From CAZSSM01 sp964609385 (GTDB lineage Bacteria > Planctomycetota > Planctomycetia > Isosphaerales > Isosphaeraceae): 46,582 nucleotides of DNA. Below the pieces are notes generated by a model, which ran no database searches, had not been told where the DNA came from, and saw only the letters and a program-made list of their open reading frames with translations. Each line of letters opens with the position of its first letter. The stretch's first letter is position 1. Where the stretch lies: contig CAZSSM010000055.1 of NCBI GenBank assembly GCA_964609385.1, positions 1 to 46,582 of the forward strand. Direction: 5' to 3'. Shown one piece after another: positions 40,049 through 46,582 of this stretch. A program made the position numbers and the translations under genes.

Positions 40049-42391
40049 TCAGACCCAACCATGGCGCTTGCGGATGACCCACTCGGCGGTCAGGACGGCC
40101 ACGAAGGCGAGGAAGAAGGGCCAGTTATCCCAGATCCGATGCTCGACCCGACTGACATACTGGGTGTAGTCGGCCTCGCTGAGCGGTTCGAGGAAGTCGT
40201 CGATCTGTTCGGGGCCGAGGAACTGGCCGTCGGTGGCCTGGGCGATCTTCTCGAGCAAGTTGTAGTTGGCGGCCGGGTTCTCCAATTCGCGGTTGTCCTC
40301 GAAGGCAATGAACCGCGCGGTGTCCTGGCCGATCGGCTCACCGTCCTTGGTCGCGTTGACGGTGATCTCGTAGACGCCCGGCTCGAGGGCATCGTAGAAG
40401 GTGCCCTGGCCGACCTGATCCTGCGCGAACATCTCCAATGGGAGCGGTTCGCCCTCATCGACGCCGACTTGACCGGCGCGGCCTTGGTAGCGGACCTCGC
40501 TGCGGAACTGGACGCCGGGGATCAGGTCGCGCTTGGCGTCCAGGGCACGGGCGGCGACCGGGATCTCCTGACCGGCGGCGAACCGGCGACCCTCCAGATC
40601 GATCTCGACAGTGATCTCGCCCTGCTCCTCGCGGTGGGCCAGCCAAAGGATCGCCTGCCGCCAGAACTGTCGGTGCGCCGAGCGGTGCTCCTGGTCGCGT
40701 GAAGCGCCCCAGAACCAGGTGTCGCCCCCGAAGGCCAGGGTCCGGCCGCGGCCGTCCTGACCGACCAGGATCGGCTGGTCGGACGGTCGCGAGCGGGCCA
40801 TCACGATCGCCAATGGCTTGGGCTGGCCAAACCGGTTGACCTGCGGCATCGGCGGCAATTGGCTCCAGAGTTCCCGACTCCTCTGAGGTGTCGGGCCAAT
40901 CTGAAGCACATAGTTCAGTTGGTTCTCCTCGTCGACGGTCATCCGGACGCCGCCATCGGGGGCGAACTGACCGTCGCCGGGTTGGAGCACGATCGGCAGG
41001 CGGTCGGCGACCGAAGTGCTGGCCCAGCCACCGTCGCCGAAGCTGTCCTGACCACCGAGCATCGCCAGGCCCGCCCCTTTGTCGACAGCATCGCTGAGCA
41101 GTCGGAGCTGAGCCGGCGTGAACTTGGCCGCCGATACGTCCCCTAAGATGTAGACATCATACCGGCCCGGCGTGAAGTACTCGTCCTGCAACGCCCCCAC
41201 GCGACGGTCCCGGCTCCGCAAGGCCACCCGGTCCACCTGGATGTCCGGCGAGGCGTCCAAGGCATAGGTCAGGTATCGGTACTCCCAGGAAAGGTTACCC
41301 TGGATATAGAGCACATTGACCCCGCCAGAACTGACGTTCAAAAACGAGCTGTAAGCATTGTTCGATTCGATCAGCTCGCCGGGCTGAGGCGTGACCCGGA
41401 GCGTGAGCATCACCTCGCCGGGCAATTGGGGAGTGAACTTGAGGTCGGGGACATTGACGACGTTCTGGCCGGGCTGAGGTGTCACGGTCGTCCGCGCAAT
41501 CGGACTGACACGCCCTTCGACAAACAGCTCGACGTCCAGTGGGCGCCCTTCGAAGCCGTTGACCTCCAGGGCGGCGCGGGCCGTCACGACGTTCTTGACA
41601 AAGGCGCGTGGGCCGGCCACCAGGCTCCGCACGGCGATGTCGCGGCTGGTCCCACCAACCGATTGGCCCACGCCGACCGTCGAGACAGGGATGTTCAGGC
41701 TGGCGAACCGTTCGGCGACGCTCAAAGGGGGGTCCCCCGCGTTGGACGCGCCATCGGAGATCACCAATGCCGCGGCGATCGTCCGACCGTCCTGTCGACG
41801 ATCGATCGCCTCGTTCATGCCCGTGCCCAGCTTGGTCGTCCGGCCCAGAGGCGCCACCGGATCACCCTGCGGCCGGTCCTCAGTCCCGTTCTCGGACGGG
41901 TCGGACGCATCCGAGTCGTCATCGCTCTCGTCGTCGGACGGGTCGGTCGAGGCATCGGCGACCGCCGTTTCGTCCCAGCGGTCGACTGGGGGCAATTGGC
42001 GGAGGCTGTCATCGAAGCGGAGCAACTCGAGGTCGACCTCGTCGAGTTGGTCAATCTGATCGACCAGCCGTTCGACGACCGAGCGGGCGACCTCGAACCG
42101 GGTCTGGCTGTTGATCTCGTCGCCGATCTGCATGCTGCTGGAGGTATCGACCAAGACCAGGACCGAAGTGGGCTGTTCGCGGGTCTCGCTGAGGATGATT
42201 GACGGCCGAAGCGCCGCTAGCAGGCAGAGCAGCACGGCGATCATCCGCAAGGCGAAGGCGATCCACTGCCAGCGGCTCCCGCCGGTCCGCCGGATCCGTC
42301 GAAGGTAGACGACCACTGTCAAGGCCCCGACGGCCAGGACCAGCAAGGCCACGAGGGGCCAGGAGAAGATCGGGCTCAGAGTCACACTCAT
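40049..42391 (-). CDS. VWA-domain membrane protein with GATase-like domain
   Basis: A 780-aa membrane protein, last of the MoxR-type operon. Two N-terminal helices (about residues 8-28 and 43-62) are followed by a von Willebrand A domain with the MIDAS motif LVLVDTSSSMQIGD and an acidic low-complexity insert (about 145-170, Asp/Ser-rich). A long beta-sandwich and a class I glutamine-amidotransferase-like domain follow (YDVYILGDVSAAKFTPAQLR, GAGLAMLGGQDSFGDGGW) without an obvious catalytic Cys. The last helix (FFLAFVAVLTAEWVIRKR) anchors the C-terminus. Such proteins accompany MoxR/DUF58/BatA genes throughout planctomycetes; a role in envelope complex assembly is inferred. Confidence 0.88.
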   Translation of the reverse strand: MSVTLSPIFSWPLVALLVLAVGALTVVVYLRRIRRTGGSRWQWIAFALRMIAVLLCLLAALRPSIILSETREQPTSVLVLVDTSSSMQIGDEINSQTRFEVARSVVERLVDQIDQLDEVDLELLRFDDSLRQLPPVDRWDETAVADASTDPSDDESDDDSDASDPSENGTEDRPQGDPVAPLGRTTKLGTGMNEAIDRRQDGRTIAAALVISDGASNAGDPPLSVAERFASLNIPVSTVGVGQSVGGTSRDIAVRSLVAGPRAFVKNVVTARAALEVNGFEGRPLDVELFVEGRVSPIARTTVTPQPGQNVVNVPDLKFTPQLPGEVMLTLRVTPQPGELIESNNAYSSFLNVSSGGVNVLYIQGNLSWEYRYLTYALDASPDIQVDRVALRSRDRRVGALQDEYFTPGRYDVYILGDVSAAKFTPAQLRLLSDAVDKGAGLAMLGGQDSFGDGGWASTSVADRLPIVLQPGDGQFAPDGGVRMTVDEENQLNYVLQIGPTPQRSRELWSQLPPMPQVNRFGQPKPLAIVMARSRPSDQPILVGQDGRGRTLAFGGDTWFWGASRDQEHRSAHRQFWRQAILWLAHREEQGEITVEIDLEGRRFAAGQEIPVAARALDAKRDLIPGVQFRSEVRYQGRAGQVGVDEGEPLPLEMFAQDQVGQGTFYDALEPGVYEITVNATKDGEPIGQDTARFIAFEDNRELENPAANYNLLEKIAQATDGQFLGPEQIDDFLEPLSEADYTQYVSRVEHRIWDNWPFFLAFVAVLTAEWVIRKRHGWV

Positions 42392-42535
42392 CGTCGACGT
42401 TCCTTCGAAGGGCTTTGACGCCGAAGGCCGACGTCCGGGGCGCCGGCGCGGCGGTCATCGACCTCATCGATCTGGGGGAGGGACCTCGAGATGGGGAGCG
42501 CACCCGAGGGGCCGACTCGACTCCGAACGATCCGA

Positions 42536-44761
42536 TCAGGCCGCCGAGGCCCTCGGTCGCGACGACTCCTGGCCGGTCCGCGCCTCGCGGTGGAATCGAT
42601 TGGCCAACGTGTTCTCGGCCGTGATCACCAACAGGACGATCAGCATCAACCAGGGGAATAGCTCGCGGCCCACCCGCGCTGTCCGGACCACCTCATCGAG
42701 TTGCTCGGCGTCCTGGGCGACCCCCGCCAGAGCATAGTTGTCGGGGCTACCAAAGAGGGTGGCTAGAGTCGGCTCATCGAGGGTCGTCAAACGCGATTCG
42801 GCGGCCGGCGGATTGACACTGAACCCTAGGTTCGGGCGGTTTGGACCGCCCGCGTCCTGATCGGCCGCGTCGGCCTCCATCACCGACCAGTTCCCGCTGA
42901 GTTGCGGCACGCCCACATCGAGGCTCCCGCTGCCTCGCTCGGCGGCCAACGGACTGGCCGACCCCTCAGGCGAGACCAACAGGAAATCGCTGGGCGTGTT
43001 CGGCTCCAGGTCGAGTACGACCCGCTGGCCCATCTCGAAGTTCAGTCGGTCCGAATTGGAGCGGGCCAGGTAGGGCATCATCCGGTCGTAAAGCAGGTAG
43101 AAGAAGCCCCAGAACAGGGGCAGGTCGTTCCAGGTGTCCGGGTCGGCCGCATCGCGTGACAGGGGTGTCGTCCAGAGCAGGGTCCGGCCCGTCCTCGGCC
43201 CTTGGAAGACGCGTTCGATCAGCAGCGGCGCGCCATCGCTGGCTCGGATCACGACCCGAGCCGAATCCTCCGGTCGGAATCCCATATACGTTTGGATCGG
43301 CGCGGTGTTGTCGCCGGCCAGACTCGCTCGGAACTCACGAGGGGTTCCGTCGATCAAGGGGTGTGTCGTATCGAACTCGGTGGGAGCGACCCGGTCCTGG
43401 GGCGTGACCGGACTCAGCAGTTCGCCGGGCAACAAGGCCGAGACGACGTCGTTGTTGTAGGTCGGCGGGTCGGTCTTCGGCCCGAGCCCGATGACGATCC
43501 CACCGCCGCGCTGAACGTAGAGCCGAAGCGCATTCCAGGCCGCTGCGTCGAGTTGGCGGAGGTCGTTCAAGAAGATCGCGTCGACCCCATCCAGGCCGCG
43601 ACGGATCCGGCGCTCGACCGCCTCACGACCGATCAGTTCCTCGACGACGTAAAGCCGTGCCAGGTCGGTCGGACGGGCGGTCGGATCCAGCACGTTGCGG
43701 ATGACTCGAACATCGTTGCGGGTCTCACCGCCGACGATCACGTTCCGCGCCGACTCGACGCGGAAGCTGAAGGTTCGGTTGTCGTTGAAGGCCATCGGGT
43801 CCTCACCATCGACGATCCGGATGGTCCCTTGGTGAATGCCCGGCCTGAGGTTGGGCGGTGTCTGGAACCGGAGCGTCTGCTCGCTGCCGGGCGCGAACTC
43901 GACCGACGCCATCTTGTCGCGACGCTCGCCGTCGAGCAGGAACTCGACGCTCCGACTCTCAGCGGTCGGCCCGCTGTTGCGGAGCACCGCCTCGATCTGG
44001 GTGGTCTGGTCGGGCACGATCGGACCGGCTTGGGGACCGGCCTGAACCACACCCACATCGCGAGGGATCTCGGGTGTCAGTTGGAGCAGGAACGTGGCGA
44101 TGCCCAACTCGGCCTGATCGATCAATTCGAGGTTGGCGATCGGTCCACCGGTCCGCCAGGCCGAGGAGGCCAGGTCGGTCAGCACGTAGACCTCGCGTCG
44201 AGGCTGCTCGCTCTCAGCGACGGCCAAGTAGGCGAAGCCTACGGCGTCATTGAGCGGGCGATTGACCTCGCGGAGTTCCAGGGCCTTGATCCGATCGGTC
44301 GCCGCGGCCGGCGAGAGCGGCGGCGGCAGGCCCGGCTCGGCGCTGTCGATGACATAGATCTGGCTCTGCTCGGGCGCCGAACCCAACAGGTCGATGGCCC
44401 GCTGCTTCGCGGCGACCACCCGGTCCTGACCCCGCACGGTGTACAGCATCCAGAGGCTGGTGACGAAGACCAAGGCCAAGGCTGACGGCACGCTCTCGTC
44501 GGTGATCGAGATCCGCGTGTTGAAGGCCGGCCGTGCCAGAGCCAACGCCAAGAGGGCGAACAAGAGTGCCCGAAGCAGCAAGAGCAGCCAGTTCTTGATC
44601 CGACGGCGACGTGTCGATTCCTGATATCGCTTCCGGATCAACTGTAGGGCCGGGAAGATGACCGGCTGCGGCTTCTGACGCTGCAGGAGGTGGAGCAGGA
44701 CCGGCACGGCGGCCATCGCGGCGCCGGCGGCCAGACCGGCGTTCAACAGCGAGAAATCCAA
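42536..44761 (-). CDS. BatA (aerotolerance regulator N-terminal) domain protein
   Basis: A 741-aa membrane protein. The N-terminus is a classic BatA/aerotolerance regulator head: two helices around the sequence HLLQRQKPQPVIFPALQLIR and the RRRRIKNWLLLLLRALLFAL segment. The middle region has beta-rich extracytoplasmic domains (CARDB-like, DVGVVQAGPQAGPIV) and a segment GGGIVIGLGPKTDPPTYNND that resembles a GATase-like fold. A C-terminal helix is at about 705-722 (LFPWLMLIVLLVITAENTLA), followed by a basic cytoplasmic tail. The position between DUF58 and the VWA protein fits the planctomycete MoxR operon. Confidence 0.88.
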   Translation of the reverse strand: MDFSLLNAGLAAGAAMAAVPVLLHLLQRQKPQPVIFPALQLIRKRYQESTRRRRIKNWLLLLLRALLFALLALALARPAFNTRISITDESVPSALALVFVTSLWMLYTVRGQDRVVAAKQRAIDLLGSAPEQSQIYVIDSAEPGLPPPLSPAAATDRIKALELREVNRPLNDAVGFAYLAVAESEQPRREVYVLTDLASSAWRTGGPIANLELIDQAELGIATFLLQLTPEIPRDVGVVQAGPQAGPIVPDQTTQIEAVLRNSGPTAESRSVEFLLDGERRDKMASVEFAPGSEQTLRFQTPPNLRPGIHQGTIRIVDGEDPMAFNDNRTFSFRVESARNVIVGGETRNDVRVIRNVLDPTARPTDLARLYVVEELIGREAVERRIRRGLDGVDAIFLNDLRQLDAAAWNALRLYVQRGGGIVIGLGPKTDPPTYNNDVVSALLPGELLSPVTPQDRVAPTEFDTTHPLIDGTPREFRASLAGDNTAPIQTYMGFRPEDSARVVIRASDGAPLLIERVFQGPRTGRTLLWTTPLSRDAADPDTWNDLPLFWGFFYLLYDRMMPYLARSNSDRLNFEMGQRVVLDLEPNTPSDFLLVSPEGSASPLAAERGSGSLDVGVPQLSGNWSVMEADAADQDAGGPNRPNLGFSVNPPAAESRLTTLDEPTLATLFGSPDNYALAGVAQDAEQLDEVVRTARVGRELFPWLMLIVLLVITAENTLANRFHREARTGQESSRPRASAA

Positions 44762-44981
44762 CGCACCACTCCCCGTCCCGATCCGGATGCTTGGTCCGAC
44801 CCCATGCCGCTCCGACCAACTTCTTGGAGACGGCCGACGACCATGAGCTGTCCACGCTCAACCCGGCGCATCAGGTGTGCCGGACGCAGACCATGCTCGA
44901 TCGTCGGCCTCCCCGGACAATTGTAAGCCCGATCCGACCCCCTCGACGAGTCCATCTGGTCGTCGGCTTCGATCCGGGGCC
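44762..44981. other. Spacer inside the MoxR operon
   Basis: 220 bases between the DUF58 stop and the BatA-domain start. No good coding frame is visible, so the operon may have an internal regulatory or processing site here, or the spacer may be passive. Confidence 0.4.
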
Positions 44982-45890
44982 TCAACCGCGCTCGGTCCGG
45001 CTCTTGAGATACCGTAAGAGCGCTTCGTCGAACCGCATCCCGGTGTGCAGTGGGACGTAGTCGATCCGGGCTTTACCCGCCTCGCGGCGATACCCATCCC
45101 GGAGCGCGGTGACTTCCTCCAGATACTCAGCCCGGACCTGCTCGGCATCGACGGTGAGCGTTTCCCCGGTCTCCGGGTCGGTCATCTCGTAGAGCCCGTT
45201 GTCGAAGGTGAACAGCGCTTCGGCCTCATCAAGGATGTGAAAGAGGATCACGTCATGGCCGGCATGCCGGAATCGGAAGAGGGCCTTCTGGATCGGGCCG
45301 GGGTCGCCCAGCAGGTCGCTGAAGATCATCACCAGGCTCCGATGACGGAGCATGCTGGCGACCTGCAAGAGGCTCTGAGCCACGTCGGTGACGCCGGTCG
45401 GCCGGAGCCGGCTGAGCAGGGCCAGCATCGTGGCCAGTTGCGAGCGTTGGCTCTTCGGCGCGAGGCTCTGGCGGATCTGGGTATCGAAGGCGACCATACC
45501 GACCGGATCCTGCTGGTGGATCATCAGGTAGGCCAGCGCCGCGGCTAAGCAGATGGCGTAATCGAACTTGGTCAGCTCCTGGCTCTGGGTGTAGCCCATC
45601 GAGCCGGAGAGGTCGAGCGCCAGGTAGCCGGTCAGGTTGGTTTCGGCCTCGAACTTCTTGACGTAGAATCGATCGGTCTTCGCGTAGACATTCCAATCGA
45701 TATCGGCGATCGGATCACCGGGCGTGTAGCGGCGATGCTCGCTGAACTGGACCGAGAAACCGTGGAACGGGCTGGCGTGGAGGCCGGCCAGGAACCCTTC
45801 GATGATGAAGCGAGCGCGGAGGTCGAGCCGGGAGACCTGCTGGATCACCTCCGGCTTAAGATATCGTTGCTCGGCGGTGCTCTGGCTCAT
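44982..45890 (-). CDS. DUF58 domain-containing protein
   Basis: A 302-aa cytoplasmic DUF58 protein, a VWA-related fold. The start at 45890 (MSQSTAEQRYLKPEVI) matches the family; an upstream 16-residue extension lacks similarity. The conserved DUF58 core is FSVQFSEHRRYTPGDPIADI with DWNVYAKTDRFYVKKFEAET. It is followed by a VWA-like part with a complete DLSGSMG MIDAS sequence, IFSDLLGDP and DVILFHILDEAE. DUF58 proteins work with MoxR AAA ATPases, whose gene is immediately upstream. Confidence 0.94.
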   Translation of the reverse strand: MSQSTAEQRYLKPEVIQQVSRLDLRARFIIEGFLAGLHASPFHGFSVQFSEHRRYTPGDPIADIDWNVYAKTDRFYVKKFEAETNLTGYLALDLSGSMGYTQSQELTKFDYAICLAAALAYLMIHQQDPVGMVAFDTQIRQSLAPKSQRSQLATMLALLSRLRPTGVTDVAQSLLQVASMLRHRSLVMIFSDLLGDPGPIQKALFRFRHAGHDVILFHILDEAEALFTFDNGLYEMTDPETGETLTVDAEQVRAEYLEEVTALRDGYRREAGKARIDYVPLHTGMRFDEALLRYLKSRTERG

Positions 45891-46051
45891 CGTTCCGGTT
45901 CCCGTGGCCGCTCCACCCTCGGACTTGCGACGTCGCAACCGTCCCCTGCCACGGGACGATTATCGAGTAGACCGGTGAGGAGGGAAGACGGTCTGGTCTG
46001 ATCCATTTAGAAGGTGAAGCGATAGGTGACACGACCTCAGATCGTGATCGC

Positions 46052-46582
46052 TCATGCGCTGTCGCGCTGAGCTTGATATTTGGGGATATTGTCTTTGGGA
46101 TCGCCCAACACCTCGACCAGCCGCTGGATCAGCGAGTCGCTGGTCTGCCCTTCGGCGAGGGCCTGGAAGCTGGTGGCGATTCGATGGCGGAGCACCGGCA
46201 CGGCCACCTTGCGGATATCCTCATAGGCGACGCTGGAACGGCCGTCCATCGCGGCCATCGCCTTGCCGGCCAGGATCAGGTTTTGCCCGGCGCGGGGGCC
46301 GGCGCCGACGGTGACGAGGTCCCGGATGAAGCCCGGCGACTTGGTGTCGTCCGGCCGCGTGGCCCGGACCAGCCTCGTGACATAGTCGATCATCAGGTCG
46401 GAGGTCTCCATCTTCCGGACGAGCTTCTGCATGTTGATGATCGCCCGCGCCGAGAGGACCGTCCGTAGCTCCTTCGACTTCTCGCCTGTCGTATCTTTGT
46501 AGATTCGCTTTTCATCTTCATAGGTTGGATAGCCGACACGGATATCGAACATGAACCGGTCGAGCTGGGCCTCGGGCAGCGG
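46052..46582 (-). CDS. MoxR family AAA ATPase (partial, N-terminus beyond the window)
   Basis: The C-terminal 176 residues of a MoxR-type AAA+ ATPase; the frame stays open to the window edge, beginning PLPEAQLDRFMFDIRVGYP, the sensor-1-adjacent LPEAQLDRFMF motif typical of MoxR. The following helical lid contains RLVRATRPDDT, then GAGPRAGQNLILAGKAMAAM (MoxR sensor-2 region) and EDIRKVAVPVLRHRI. Walker A and B lie outside the window. MoxR acts as a chaperone-like partner of VWA proteins, here encoded downstream. Confidence 0.95.
   Translation of the reverse strand, partial: PLPEAQLDRFMFDIRVGYPTYEDEKRIYKDTTGEKSKELRTVLSARAIINMQKLVRKMETSDLMIDYVTRLVRATRPDDTKSPGFIRDLVTVGAGPRAGQNLILAGKAMAAMDGRSSVAYEDIRKVAVPVLRHRIATSFQALAEGQTSDSLIQRLVEVLGDPKDNIPKYQAQRDSA

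Noticed and set aside
1..46582. CRISPR array, tRNA, rRNA, or prophage
   Set aside because: No repeat-spacer pattern, cloverleaf-like sequence, rRNA-like stretch or phage structural gene was noticed. A tRNAscan-SE or Infernal run would settle the RNA part.

Overview
The window reads as a chromosomal segment of a planctomycete, probably from the Isosphaeraceae/Gemmataceae side of the phylum. This is an inference from gene content, not from a marker gene. Supporting signs are a DUF1559 protein with a prepilin-type N-terminus followed by a small carboxypeptidase-regulatory-like lipoprotein, a PEP-CTERM protein, a planctomycete-type ECF sigma factor coupled to a Ser/Thr kinase, bacterial formylmethanofuran-pathway (fhc) genes, an ABC-2 permease fused to a CPBP protease, and a MoxR/DUF58/BatA/VWA operon. 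The DNA is GC-rich with strong GC third positions, so long antisense shadow frames are common and were left out. I see no rRNA, tRNA, CRISPR array, intact insertion sequence or phage module.

Layout from left to right. 1-1.4 kb: a PEP-CTERM secreted protein ending in a strong intrinsic terminator. 1.7-7.1 kb: a hybrid histidine kinase and a D-lactate dehydrogenase-type enzyme on the minus strand, then a divergent EboD-like 3-dehydroquinate-synthase homologue. 7.3-10.4 kb: an ECF sigma factor translationally coupled (GTGA overlap) to a membrane Ser/Thr kinase with an extracytoplasmic Cache-like sensor. 10.8-12.3 kb: a 63-aa small protein, a strongly structured intergenic stretch, and an SPFH/band-7 protein. 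12.4-16.6 kb: fhcB-fhcA-fhcD, the tetrahydromethanopterin-linked C1 module, preceded by a tiny membrane protein; fhcC is not in the window. 16.8-21 kb: an acetyltransferase, a glutaredoxin, a TAXI-type solute-binding protein with a membrane/coiled-coil tail, and a leucine-rich-repeat protein. 21-22.7 kb: a gene-poor stretch with AT-rich palindromes around an HTH/membrane protein.

22.7-31.9 kb holds a compact C-P lyase operon, read right to left as phnD-C-E-G-H-I-J-K-L-M. Many of its junctions are 4-base start/stop overlaps. It provides phosphonate uptake (PhnDCE), the core lyase (PhnGHIJ with the ATPases PhnK and PhnL) and the PhnM diphosphatase. phnF, phnN, phnO and phnP are absent from the window.

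32.3-34.2 kb carries the DUF1559 protein and the small lipoprotein. 34.2-37.4 kb is a two-gene ABC exporter (NatA-like ATPase plus NatB-like permease/CPBP fusion). 37.7-39.2 kb encodes an SDR-type NAD(P)-binding protein. 39.3-46.6 kb, minus strand, carries MoxR (cut by the window edge), DUF58, BatA-domain and VWA/GATase-like proteins, then two small unknown proteins. The most unusual signals are the structured element near 11.2 kb, the Cys4 knuckle in PhnK, the Cache-linked kinase coupled to an ECF sigma factor, the FhcB site where the metal-binding Cys appears replaced, and the orphan EboD-like enzyme.
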